DNA of 64,000 bases, from contig OU342807.1 of the NCBI GenBank assembly GCA_910591455.2, positions 20,138,486-20,202,485 on the forward strand, written 5' to 3'. Under the pieces are notes generated by a model. That model saw nothing but the letters and a program-made list of their open reading frames with translations, had not been told where the DNA came from and ran no database searches. Positions 11,669 through 23,500 of this stretch are shown piece by piece. Position numbers and translations under genes: made by a program. Within the stretch, counting starts at the first letter, position 1. Each line of letters begins with the position of its first letter. The DNA is from Pholis gunnellus (taxonomy: Eukaryota > Chordata > Actinopteri > Perciformes > Pholidae).

Positions 11669-14279
11669 GCCACAGTATGTACATTGTAGATCTCAGGAAG
11701 CATATCAGAAATAATGTCACTAAAGAGCCACATTTACCAGAAAACAAATGCTCCTTCAATTTAAATGCATCTGCACTCATTTGGCATCAGAACAATTAGC
11801 ATGGTATCAAATAGAAATAATAAACCTGACGACTTATACAGCTATCTAGTTGCTATCGCTTGTTAGCATATGGGCTAACCGGTGTGATATACATTTATTG
11901 AGTTATCTTGTCATATCAGTTATAGATAGCCTACGATGCACATAGGCTAACATACGGCTTACTAGACCACATCTAATGACTTTGTTGTACAGTCAAGGCT
12001 TTCTGTGCGCACACTACATAAGTTCTGTGGCGTTTGTGTGGCCTTATAAAAGGCTGACATACACTGCAGGTTCTTAAAATAGCGAGTAAACATCTTCAAG
12101 AAAGGAATAAAAAGGGGGAAAACCAGCCGAGAGGTCCTTGCACATCATCAGTAAGAGATCATGAAACTGTCAATCTGTTTTATAGATGTTCCTCTCGTGT
12201 CCTGGGATATCTCAAGGCATGATGATAGCTTTGTGCATTCAGTTTAATCTGATGCACAACACAAGGAACATCTCTTTTGAAAATGTCAGGCCTGTGTTTC
12301 ATTTCGGACAGTCTGTGTTTATATTTACATAAAACCCCGGAGCTTAGCTTGAGGGCCATGGGACAGGGCCAGGCTTTCATGTGAGTGGTGTCGCGGAACC
12401 AGCTAGCCGTGACCTAATAACCTAACTATTTCAATAAGGTCTGCAATGATTAGAAAGGGGCTTAGAGCCTGATGTCATCTGAGCTGCTGTGTCGTGTCAA
12501 TTATACCAAACAAATCTCTAAGCTCTGAAATAGCCAAATGCCCCAATGTTGCAAAGAAACAGGGGAGGTGTTAGGAATGATAGTCTGTCCACATCAACCG
12601 AGCTAAAAGTAGTCAATCAAGGCTTACTCAGAATCTTTAATATGTATATATGTGGCACAGCCTGTTATTCATCAATGAGATGAAAACGAAATAAGATAAG
12701 ATAACCCTTTATGATATTGAGGTTAATGTTGATGATCCTGATTTGAGGCTTCAATCTGTCTCCTTCAGCCGAGCTCTTCCGGGTGTTTTTGCTGTCAGAA
12801 ACATGTGCTCAAAGCACACAGATTCTTTTTTCTATGCCTCTGCAATCAGAGTTCTTGTTCCCTCTCAGTGGATCATCATGTGCAGTTTATTGGACTCGCG
12901 CTGTCTGCGCTCAGCCTGCACTGGGATCAAACTGATTTTGGCTCAGGTCTTAGGAGGAATTTCTCTGCCACACGCAGGAAAATCACTGACCCAAATCACT
13001 GAAGGTGTCATTGGAGCCTTTCAAAGCAGTGAACTGTGTGAGAACAGGATTGCAGTCATTAAAGAGACACCTACTGGTGGACTGCTGTCATTGGACTCAG
13101 TGTCCATTCATGTGCTCATGTCCATTCACGAAGATCTTCATTCACCCGGACCATTTGATTGGAAAGGTTTTACACTTTTAAAAATGTATTTGTGTTATTA
13201 TCTTCATCATTCTACTTATTTTATTGTTGTCATCCTCCTCCTCCTTCATCATCGTCACGATCATTATTGCCAACACGACTCTGACGTTTGGATTTTTGAT
13301 TCCATTGGAGTCATATGTATGAACTCAAAGCTCTCAGCTCAATTTGACAAAAAGCATACACCCAATGACAAGGATGTCATCCTAATCACCTCCGTCATCA
13401 ATAAGATTAAATGTGAAAGTCTAAAAGTGACAGTATCCCCCAATGGTTGTGTTTGTCTTTTTGTTGTTGTTCTACAGGCAGGAAACAGTCCTTCAGCACA
13501 CTCCCTCCACATGACATGAACTCCTGTAGGCCTACCACAGCTCCCTATGTTGTTGCTATAAGGAGCACACAATCTTTTTTGGGCCTTCTTGTGTATTTTT
13601 TCTGTCACTTTTTAGACTTGCAGGCTGAACAATTATGTCAAAGAGAATTGTGTGTCCCTCTTGAACAATATAAAGGTACCCCTAGTTATTTCCAGCTAAA
13701 TATAGACTCATTTAGTTTGGCACTGCATTTAAAAAACAACAACTTTATTTTAGAATAGCACCTGCTCCAAATTAAAATGACTTCCTGAATAGAAGGATTT
13801 CAGTAGTTCTTTGGAGAGGGGTGCCAATTGTTATTAAGTCCAGTTCTGACAACTTAGAGAGAACATTAAACTAGATTTAAGCACATTTTTAACCTGCCAG
13901 TATCAAAATATGTGTCATAATTAAGGGTATTCATTCATTCAGTACGTATGTAATAGAACGTCATAACTGTGGTACAATCAGATTTCGTGACATGATAAAT
14001 AGAAATTGAAGATATTTTGGTTCAATTGAATCGGCTACCAAAAAGGAACCTATATTGTTTCTATATTATTCCAATATTACTATTTAATTCAGAATATTAT
14101 TGATCTATAGTTTATGTATTAAAATATTATATTTACTATTCATATATTTTTACAGCTATCAAGGAACAACGCTAATCCTTTGTTTTCCGTAGTTTTGTTT
14201 GTGTAACTACATAGAGAAGTATTTTAATAAGAACATTTATTTATTACATGATGCATCCTAAATAAACTGACCATCAGAG

Positions 14280-14508
14280 TCGTGCGAAGAGGCCCTCGGT
14301 CTCAGCAGAAAGTTGGCTTTTATAACGCCTGCCTAAAATATTAAGGGGGGGTCCTCACTGGGTCCTTAAGGCGCCTCGGACAGCAGTTTGGTACTCTCCT
14401 CTGATTGGTTGCTCACCTTTTCGTTCCTTTGACAAGCAAAATAGTGCTAGGCTAGTTTCACAAGAAAAGAACCGTACCGTACGCTACCCTAACCTGAACA
14501 GCACAAAG
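14280..14508 (+). promoter_or_regulatory. psmd12: probable psmd12 promoter and 5' UTR
   Basis: This precedes the psmd12 ATG. An inverted CCAAT box (ATTGG, 14404-14408) lies about 100 bp before the start codon. A TATA-like TTTATAACG lies near 14319. The rest of the leader is unremarkable. Proteasome genes in vertebrates are commonly driven by NFE2L1 through TGAnnnnGC elements. I found no intact match here; TCTCAGCA near 14302 is only partial. Confidence 0.5.
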
Positions 14509-17500
14509 ATGTCTGACGACCGAGCTGAAAGATCTGATGGGAAGATTGTGAAGATGGAGGTTGACTACAGTTCAACTGTAGACCAACGTCTCCCGGAATG
14601 CGAAAAAATGGCCAAAGTAAGTCTGAAAGAGGCCAGCGACCGGCTGAGTCATGGTGCATCAGTATCGGTGCGTTAGCATCAATGCTAACATCGACGTTGT
14701 TTAGCACTGCCCGGAAACCTCCTATAACTAAAATACTGAGCGTAAATTACTCATACATTTATTTGTTTTTAACTTTAACACATTTCGGCTACACTTTTAT
14801 CGTCACATACACTTAGCTATATGTTTGATATTAGGTTAGCTAACGTTAGCATGCTGGTAGTCTTAGCGGCCAAGTCATTGGCAACATTCTAAGCTAACTT
14901 GTTAGCCAGGCAAAGTGCCTTTAATTCAGTGTTAGTACAAAAACAGAAATCAACATGTATCACTAGTAACCAGCGTTACTAACGCCAAACGGACGTGTTT
15001 TTCTGTTGCAGGAGGGCAAGCTGCAGGAGGCCATTGAGAGCTTGTTGTCATTGGAGAAGCAAACCAGAACGGTAAGTTGTACACAGTCCTACTGATTTAG
15101 CTTACTTCCCTTCCAGTCTGTTGTGGTAAATCCAACATCTGGGATATTGAGCCCCAAATGTGAATGTCATAAATGTATTCCATCCCTGATATGAGTTGGC
15201 ATTATTTCTCAGCCATCCCCAAAACAAGATGATTTGTTAAACTTGTGTCAAGGGCTTATTCTGGAATACATGACATTCAGGAGTTCTGCTTTCCTGACAT
15301 GAAAAAAAAATACCAAATTAACCAAAACGTCCTGGAAAACAAGCTTCCTGATACCCTGAATCATGGGATTTTCCTGGATTAATTATATTGGGTGTGTCCT
15401 CTGCATCGAACAAATGCACATTTGAGATGTTCTAGAGTAGTTGTGTTGATGAAATAACTAATTCATTTATGTTGTTTTTGTGTCTTGTTTTACTTATGTG
15501 CCTGCTCAGGCGTCCGACATGTTGTCCACTTCCAGAATCCTTGTGGCTGTGGTCCAGATGTGTTATGAAGCCAAGGACTGGGATGCACTGAATGAAAACA
15601 TCATGTTGCTCACCAAAAGGAGGAGTCAGCTAAAACAGGTAAAATACTTCTTTTCCCCCGATGGCCCTTTTCTACCAGTTATCTCCAAACGTATTCTTAT
15701 AAATCCAAACAGTCTGAAAATTCATGTTTGTGTGCCACCAGAGGTTATCTTGCAAGCCACGCACGCTACTGACTAGTTAAATTACCCACTAACGAACACT
15801 GTTGTTTGTAGTCAAGATATCAAGCACACCGTGTACACTCTGCATTATTGACACCATAGTATATTTTGAAGCCTCGGATTCCTGTTTTGAATGGAAAATA
15901 CACTTTTTTTTGGAAGGTATGCACACCTTGCAGACGTTCTTTGTCAAGCTCTAAGGAAGACTAACTCTATTTTTGTTTTGCAGGCTGTCGCCAAGATGGT
16001 GCAAGAATGCTACAAGTATGTGGATGCTGTGACCGATCAGCCGATCAAGCTGAGACTCATCGACACACTTCGCACCGTGACTGCTGGCAAGGTCTGGAGT
16101 GTGTTTATGTGTGTTAAAACGGAGCTCTATACTAGAGACACACGGAAAGTTGTATCGATTTAAGCAGTCAAAGTACTGCACGTCACTTGGTGACAGATGT
16201 TGGGGTAGCTTGAAAGTCACAGGTTAACTATGACTGAGGCACCCAGAGACCTGTGTATTATCAGACGTACAAGCCTAGAAGTTCAGTTTGTTTGTTTGTT
16301 TATCTGAGGCACTCTTCAGAGTGAGGAAACAGTGGCATTTACTAAGGTTTCCTCTCTAATACACTAAACATGTCCTCCTCACAGATCTATGTAGAGATTG
16401 AGCGTGCCAGGCTGACGAAGACCTTGGCCAATATCAAGGAGCAGAGCGGAGATGTCAAAGAAGCAGCTTCCATTCTTCAGGAGCTGCAGGTAAGAGATGG
16501 ACGGCCTTTGTTCTAAGATGACAAAGACTTTGTAACGTTGTTGTGGAGACAAATGGTGGCACGTCTAATACTTTAAGAGGTTTGAAAGAATTTGATCATT
16601 TGGGATATCTTTGTCACCACATTTCTAAAGGGGGAGAAAAAAATACACAAACTGTGACTGGCCTGCTGTTTGGAAAGTCCTTAGAATATGTATTTTTTTT
16701 TTATATTTCGTCTCAGGTGGAGACATATGGCTCCATGGAGAAAAAGGAGAAGGTGGAGTTTATCTTGGAGCAGATGAGGCTTTGCATTGCCGTCAAGGAT
16801 TACGTTCGCACCCAGATCATCAGCAAGAAGATAAACACCAAATTTTTCCAAGAAGAGAGCAATCAGGTAAGATAAGGAAGCCAGGAGTTGAGCGCTAGCA
16901 ACATGCTACAATGTGTTGTGTGCACTGTTATTTTTGGCAGATCTGAAGTGAGCAGGTTGGTGTACCGGAACACTAACTTTTCCGTTTTGTCTAATAACAA
17001 ACCCAGGAGGCCAAGCTGAAATACTACAACCTGATGATTCATGTAGACCAGCACGAGGGCTCCAACGTGTCTATCTGCAAACACTACCGGGCCATCTATG
17101 ACACCCCCTGCATCTTGGAGGACAGCAGCAAGTGGCAACAGGTACATGGGCTTTCTATTGTGGCCACAGTATATTATTCTATACTATTACGTTTATACTT
17201 TTAGATTTTACTGCGTGTGTTTCCAATTAACTGCTGATATTTCCTTTTTTTGGTTAAATGCTTAAGATGAAATTGAATGCAGTAACAATAGGGATTGTGC
17301 TGTACGGTTTTTCTTACCGTTTTCCTGCCTTAGTGCTGGAGCACAGTACCACGGTTATGTAGTATATTATGTTAATAAAAATATAACTATTACTCTTAAC
17401 CAGGTTATAAACATACTTTTGATTTATGCTTATTTCTATCAACCTTGACAGTCTCAGCATAGTTTGCAATAATAACAATAAAAACTGTTTCAAAACTTGA

Positions 17501-19351
17501 CTTTGATTGTTGCCATTGGGGTGTTGCATTTGTATTTCAGGCCCTGAAGAGTGTGGTGCTGTACGTGATTCTCTCCCCGTACGACAACGAGCAGTCGGAC
17601 CTCGTGCACAGAATCAGCGAGGACAAGAAACTGGAAGAAATTCCTAAATACAAGTAAGACGAACTTTGTGCTCCATGAAAACAAACAAACGGCCTCCAGG
17701 CTTAATGTGATGTGGGTGCCAGTTACGTCGTCCTCTGTAAATGCAGTTTCAGCACTTCAGCTACTGCGAATGGCCAGAGATGTGCTTCCAGGAGAAAAAT
17801 GTGCAAAGTGAAGGCCGTACAACATACCAGTCGCTCCGTGTCTGCAGATGTGGACACGTACTGTACACAGTGCATGTAGCGAGATGACCTTTGTGAACGC
17901 AGGCATTTTCACTATGCTCCTCTGTCCTTCCTAGGGACCTTCTGAAACAGTTCACCACCATGGAGCTGATGCGCTGGGCCGCCCTGGTGGAGGATTATGG
18001 GAAGGAGCTGAGAGAGGGCTCAACCGACAGCCCTGCCACAGACGTCTTCTCTTGTTCAGAAGAGGGGGAGAGTAGGTGGAAGGACCTGAAGAACAGAGTG
18101 GTGGAGCATGTAAGTCCCACAGTCAAGTGGAGGCTCTTCACAGTTGGAACCGATGCGCACATAGTCGGATGGGTTTGATGAGAATTTGAACATCGAGGAC
18201 AATGACAGTCTGTGGGCTGATGCCAAGATATATTGTCTGCTGGCACTTTCACTTTCTGCTGCTTCCCCCTAACATTGTAACGTGTACCCGCCTCCTCCGT
18301 CACTCCGTTTGTCTCTGGGCCCTGGTCTAGAAAGCAGGTTTAGTGAAAGCTCTTGAGTTGCTGTCAGAATCTAAATCCTGGTTAGATATTAGTTTGTTAC
18401 TCGGTAAACTCTTAGGTTGGCGCTTTTATGTGCTACAAAGCAGTCTGTTTTAAATGCATCAGTGACTGTTGAAATTAACTACATGTTTCATCCCCGGCAG
18501 ATTTAAGCGGAACAAATATATTTAAATGTAATGTTGGCTACGGCCTAGATGATTCCACCACTTTATCCTCCATTAAGGAAATGTAAGTCTGGTTAACAAT
18601 GAACTAATGGACCTCGCAGAATAAAACTTTGTTTACTTATTGACACATTTTTAAAACTCCTCAAATTGATTCATCTAAGTGGATGTACATCAAATTGGAT
18701 TAAATGGAGTCAAATTACCAGAGAGCAGTAGAAGTGCAATGCAAGCCAAATAGTAAAATTCAGATTTTTATATTTGTGCAGATTCATTGGCTAAAGTGGC
18801 AGATTGTTATGTGCAATATTAAAGTACACTCAAATTGGATTAGTGATGGCTGGTTGGATTTCACTCGTGAATATTTTGCGTTGCACCTCTGTTCTAACCT
18901 GACACTCTCCCTTTATCCCCAGAACATCAGAATAATGGCCAAATATTACACCAGAATCACAATGAAGAGGATGGCTGGACTCCTCGACCTCTCTATTGAC
19001 GTAAGCCACGTTTGCCTTATTAGCTGTCTATAATTCAGCCAACATAATTTGACTTGATTGTCAGGATTTGGTCTCACTGAAACACATTTTTACTGTAGAG
19101 GTATCTAACATGTCGTCTTGTCTGCTCAACTATTTCACCAGGAATCCGAGGAGTTCCTCTCCAGCCTAGTTGTAAACAAGACCATCTATGCCAAGGTGGA
19201 CAGGCTGGCCGGCATCATCAACTTTCAGAGGCCTAAAGACCCCAACGACCTGCTCAACGACTGGTCGCACAAACTCAACTCCCTCATGTCTCTGGTCACC
19301 AAGACCACACATCTCATTGCCAAGGAGGAGATGATCCACAACCTGCAGTGA
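14509..19351 (+). CDS. psmd12: 26S proteasome non-ATPase regulatory subunit 12 (Rpn5), complete
   Basis: Eleven coding exons: 14509-14616, 15012-15071, 15510-15638, 15984-16091, 16385-16489, 16717-16866, 17007-17141, 17541-17653, 17935-18109, 18923-19000 and 19142-19351 (TGA). All introns are GT-AG and all junctions keep frame. The product has 456 codons, the same as human PSMD12, and is nearly identical in blocks such as KIVKMEVDY, STSRILVAVV, QIISKKINTKFFQEE, KSVVLYVIL, FTTMELMRW and LIAKEEMIHNLQ at the C-terminus. Family knowledge: Rpn5 is a PCI-domain scaffold of the 19S lid. N-terminal helical repeats lead to a C-terminal PCI winged-helix region (roughly residues 240-420), then a helix that joins the lid helical bundle; it contacts Rpn11 and the base. 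The start has A at -3 and gives the family N-terminus MSDDRAERSDGKIVKMEVDY. The gene is divergent from pitpnc1 and tandem with helz. No defect is visible. Confidence 0.98.
14839..14850. repeat. GCTAACGTTAGC palindrome in psmd12 intron 1
   Basis: A perfect 12-bp palindrome about 220 bp after the first exon. Related GCTAACGTTA motifs occur at 23502-23512 and 23752-23761 in helz intron 1. Motifs of this type are familiar from teleost genomes near 5' gene ends; that statement is recall, not something computed here. Confidence 0.7.
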
Positions 19352-19437
19352 AACAATAACACAGCGCGTTATTTTACATTTCGGTTCATATTTGTTCGTT
19401 TTTTTTTTTGTTTTTTTCTGCTGTGGGAATGTTTTTG

Positions 19438-19443
19438 AATAAA
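19438..19443 (+). terminator. psmd12: psmd12 polyadenylation signal, proximal
   Basis: AATAAA lies 87 bases after the stop codon, within a T-rich 3' UTR. It is the likely main signal. A second AATAAA is at 19555-19560. Confidence 0.7.
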
Positions 19444-19554
19444 CAGTACATAAGTGGACTGTGAATGCAGCGTTATTACAATGTCATATAATTGAAGATA
19501 AATCTGCAGCACCCCAACTATGTTCATTTTTTTACTATCCAGTAAAACCGTGAC

Positions 19555-19560
19555 AATAAA
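19555..19560 (+). terminator. psmd12: psmd12 polyadenylation signal, distal
   Basis: A second AATAAA, 117 bases after the first, followed by a T- and G-containing stretch. It could give a 3' UTR of about 220-230 bases. Confidence 0.6.
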
Positions 19561-19589
19561 CACATGAGCACCTCTCTTCTTTGCATCCT

Positions 19590-22500
19590 TGTCAGTGACT
19601 GGATCCTAATTGTGCTTCCTCTTTGCCATTTAATGGATTATAAACGGTAGTTTCAAATTCATTGCTGTATGAAAACTCTCTGTATCCTTATCAATATAAA
19701 CCATAACCTCCTCACATGTGCTTAACAATTGTATGTAGGTTTTCACGGCGTACAATCTAATACGACAAATGTTGAGCTTCTTATAAGAGTCGCATCATTC
19801 ACGTGTTTTCTGTATAAAGTTATTAAAGTACGAGCGGAAATACAGGAATGTGAAACGAAGACAGCTTTCAGGTGTCGGTGTGTGAGGTAGTCAAGTCGCA
19901 TATAACCAGACGTGGCGAAGAGAAACGTCCCTTTTCAATTTTGTTCAACTAAAACTTGAGATGGTGAATCAAGATGTTTGCAAGTTGTAATACAATACAG
20001 TTAAAAGCAAGAATATTGAGAGTCCGATTTCTATTTTGTATGCTGTTACTAGTTTTGCCCAATGTTACCCGTCAGTTTAAGTTGGTGTTGTCATTGTCAT
20101 GCTCTGCTGCCCCTAATTTGTGTTCTTGAACTCTTCCATTTTCCTCCATCCACCTTAGAAAAACCCCCCCGCCATCAAAACCTCTGCTCAAAGGTTACAC
20201 TGAAGCTACAATCCACTACAGGTCTACAGTAACGAAGCGAGACGCTACAATTGTTTGTGTCTGCAGCTAAGATATTCTACAATTTCAAATTGTATATTGT
20301 CTTGTGATTTTGGGGTGATGGATCGTAGCTCATCCGTGTGGTTTGAAACAGCCGCCTCTTCTTCTTTGCCAGCTAATTAGGTAATATTGAGAGTTCTACC
20401 TGACTTTATTCTGACAGCTTGTGGAGGCTCATGTTGGTTTTTCCCTTCATTTGGCTCCCACCTGCACATTTTTACTGCACAGCCCCGCATAACACGTGGC
20501 CTCCTGCCTGACTAATTGGAGCCAGAATGACTGGCTTCACAGTCTATAGTAACACACATGGAATTCTATTTTAATGGATGTACACGTTGATGGCATTATG
20601 ATGTTATCTAGAATGGATAGCCCAGTTTATTGTACGAACTTCAACTAAAGACAATTTAAGTGAAACAAAACAATACAGTTTAGAATTAACATGGAAAAGC
20701 CTACTTGAAGGATCCTTGTCATCATAAAAGTCTCTCAGCTCCAACCTCCACATCTGCAGATGTGGCAGCAGGATGCTCTGGGAAAGCAAACACTGACCAG
20801 TACGCGGAAGAGGAAACCAGGCAGGAAATGACATCACTAGCTTGACAAAAATGTTGGTTGAAATATGAAACCTCTTTTGAAATGTAAATACATTCCTTTG
20901 TATGAAGAACTTGAAATAAAGCATTTGACTCTATCGTGTTACCTGCTTGGTTTCTTTTCAGATCTAAACCGTGCATATATATCTTAAATTCAAAATTAAA
21001 AGTTTTGCTACTGTGATGGCCCTTTTCGCAGCAGCCCTTTTTGACTTGCCATTGCAGGGTAAACACAGGTGTAATTATAACATTAATGATGGCCCTGTTC
21101 CCTTTACTTGGGCCAGGACCCTGGTACTATGTGTGCGCTGGCTCACTGGAATGGCTGTGACTCCCTAAATGGAACGTATGATAGTATGATCTTCTGTGTT
21201 GTATTGTAATAGTACTGTAATTGTTGAGCAATATTAACAACTTAGGTTTTTTTGGATCTTAATGGACGGTACAGTACACGGTGTCCATAGTTTGGGATGG
21301 ACCAGCAATGTTTGTAGCATGTCACCCCCCTCTCTCCCAATTTTATTTATACACTGATCTATCAAATAAAGGCAAAAATGCTGTAAAAAAATAGCCGTGG
21401 GCTGTCAACTACCTGCACATACTTAAGCAAGAATCTTAATTTAAACATTCATTAAAAAAATTCATGACATTAATAATGCCTGTATTCCAAAAAGGTGATT
21501 AGTTCCAGGTCTCGGTATTGCTTTGCGTTACCACAGGAATAGAGCGGTCATCAATGTTATTAGTTTCAACGGGGCTTTCCTGCTGACAGGTTGAAAATAA
21601 GTCTACAATGGATCTTAACGTAAGATAAGATAAGATAGACTTTATTGTCCCGAAGGAAATTTGTCTTGGAAACATACAGTGTCTGCTGTTAAACCAATAC
21701 AAATAACATATTGCATACATACACACACAGACTGTCGCACACACAGTACCTATAGTACATGCACAGACTGCCACCAGCCAACAAATACATTTCACACTGC
21801 CCATTGTACAACACACCTGTAGTGTATAGTTAAGATAATACAAATAAATAAAAATCGGTGTTACAGGGGTTAGGCTCTGGCTAGCTTGCCATTTAGGCCT
21901 TTGATGGACAGGGGACAAAGGAGTTCTTAAAGCGGTTGAGCCTGCACTGGGGGACTCTGAAGCGTCTGCCTGAGGGAAGAAGCTGGTATTCAGGGTGTCG
22001 GACATGGGTGGGGTCAGAAATAATCTTCTGGGCCTGTCTGATGATAGTTTCATCAAAGACGGCCTGGAGTGCGGGATGCTGTCTGACTCCCATGATTTTC
22101 ATGGCTCTTTGTGCTAGCCGGGTAATCTGGGCTTTCAGCTGTACACTGAGGTTGCCAAACCAGGCTGAGATGCCAAACCGCAGGACGCTCTCAACTATGG
22201 CGCGGTAGAAGAGGAGCAAGACTTTCTGGTTGACACCAAAGACCCTCAGCTTACGAAGGAAGTGTAGCCGCTGTTGGACCCTAGTGCAGACAGCGGAAAA
22301 GATTGAGTATCAATCACAATGTAAGATCTCCTAAATTATAGCAGACTGTGATAAATATGGTCAAACTGTCCTCACTTGCTTTTTCCAAAGGAAACAGCCA
22401 CACCTGCTTTTATTACCAACATTTCTGAGATGTCTTTCTTTTTTCACAGTTTTTAATGTGTCAATTTAACATGCAGCTTGAATCTTCATTGTTCGGAACA

Positions 22501-23100
22501 TTTCTAATTCCTCACATAGTTTAATCCTGCATACACATACCTGACACACTATCATAATCGTCATGCTCATTGAGTTATTGTAGTTAGACTTAATATTTGA
22601 TTTACCCTCACTGATTCTCTTTTGTCATTTGCTCTGAGATATTGTCTTGCTATTTATTTAGTTAGTTTGGAATTATGCCAGCCTCAGCACCAGAAACTCT
22701 CCAGCTGTGCTAAAATAATACAAACGACATACTGCTGACGGCATATGTGGAGTTTGATAGGCCTGATGATGACTGGATGGATTAAAATCCCCCTGATAGC
22801 AAAGACTGTCAACGGTATCATTCCCTTTTGTTGTTTTGAATCAGAAACAAAAACAAGGTTTATCCCCAAGATATATTGCTGCATTTCTGCGTGTTCAGAG
22901 CCAAATGTCTCACGTTTGTGTTTTTTATGCCTGTATACAAATACGCAAGTTAATAAGTATACATTAAGTGCCTTTTTGTATTCTCCCTGTTATAGGGATT
23001 TCAAAAATGTCTCATTTCAACTTAAATTCATCGGAATTAACCGTAAATATCAACCACAAGTTGTATGTTTGAGAGGAACTATATCAGAAACCTTTCAACA
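19590..23100. other. intergenic region between psmd12 and helz
   Basis: About 3.5 kb with no supported gene. It contains the LINE fragment at 21621-22296. An AATAAA occurs at 20916-20921 and another at 21364-21369, with no gene to go with them on the plus strand. The remaining sequence is AT-rich and I recognise nothing else in it. Confidence 0.6.
21621..22296 (-). mobile_element. non-LTR retrotransposon (LINE), 5'-truncated 3' end
   Basis: On the minus strand, the frame from about 22290 to the stop at 21893-21895 encodes the C-terminal part of a LINE reverse-transcriptase protein. Recognisable blocks are RVQQRLHFLRKLRVFGV, LLFYRAIVESVLRFGISAWF and LKAQITRLAQRAMKIMG. The expected order after the catalytic palm (thumb and C-terminal region) is kept. 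The 3' noncoding part ends in a GATAA-type tail (TCTTATCTTATCTTA, 21621-21635 region), as in many fish LINEs. The catalytic domain and everything upstream are missing, typical of 5' truncation during target-primed reverse transcription. The clade (L2, Rex1 or related) is not resolved. Confidence 0.85.
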
Positions 23101-23139
23101 CGAACGCTTTTCGACACGGAAGATCCCTGCCATCAGAGG

Positions 23140-23175
23140 CCACGCTCACACACGCACGCACACACGCACTCACTA
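23140..23175. repeat. CA/CACG-rich microsatellite upstream of helz
   Basis: An interrupted (CA)n run with GCACGC and CTCA units, immediately before the probable helz first exon. It may mark the promoter edge. Confidence 0.7.
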
Positions 23176-23179
23176 ACAC

Positions 23180-23270
23180 ACAGTCCTCTCAACCTTCAGA
23201 TCAGTACATCCCACTATGCTTTGCGATGGTCTGACAAGTGGATCCAAGATGGCGTAGAAAGTAAAGCTAG
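23180..23270 (+). promoter_or_regulatory. helz: probable helz core promoter and noncoding exon 1
   Basis: The next helz exon (28917) begins with an acceptor only 18 bases before the ATG, so a noncoding first exon must lie upstream. The best donor is AG/GTAAGT at 23270/23271. Just before it, at 23209-23225, is TCCCACTATGCTTTGCG. This fits the ZNF143/THAP11-type promoter motif (CCCAnnATGCnnTGCG), which in vertebrates sits at transcription start sites. The exon's 5' end is not determined. Confidence 0.5.
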
Positions 23271-23471
23271 GTAAGTGTTGACTTCCCATTTTCAGCCCTT
23301 TCAGTTGTCTTTTTCACCGTAAAGCCACTGACATAAACCCCCTCCACAAATCATTATGATAACGACGGATGCTTTGAGTTCACGCAAGGATAACAGCACG
23401 ATGTCACATCAATTATATTTGCCTAAACACCGTGGCAAAATTACAGGCCCGAGCCCGTTTTGTTTCGGCGA

Positions 23472-23500
23472 AGCTAAGCTAGCTAGCTAGCTAGCTAGCT
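23472..23500. repeat. (AGCT)n microsatellite
   Basis: About six AGCT units, each self-complementary, with one interruption. The tract is followed directly by TGCTAACGTTAAC. It lies 200 bp inside helz intron 1. Confidence 0.9.

Larger units (their letters stand above)
8851..14279. other. divergent intergenic region between pitpnc1 and psmd12
   Basis: About 5.4 kb without a recognisable gene. It holds the TCTA microsatellite and the palindromes listed separately. A short CA run lies at 10317-10331, and a GATAA-type run at 12690-12703 resembles fish LINE tails. The longest open frame (12743-13519, plus) is described in the findings and is not called as a gene. The rest is AT-rich unique-looking sequence in which I see nothing specific. 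Confidence 0.6.

Noticed and set aside
12690..12710. GATAA run resembling a LINE tail
   Set aside because: Only about 15 bases match. No reverse-transcriptase sequence lies next to it in the required direction.
14290..14320. Possible NFE2L1/antioxidant response element in the psmd12 promoter
   Set aside because: TCTCAGCA is only part of the consensus, and the required TGA half is absent.
21499..22056. 185-codon minus-strand frame over the LINE
   Set aside because: It is the wrong frame. The recognisable reverse-transcriptase protein is in a different frame ending at 21893.
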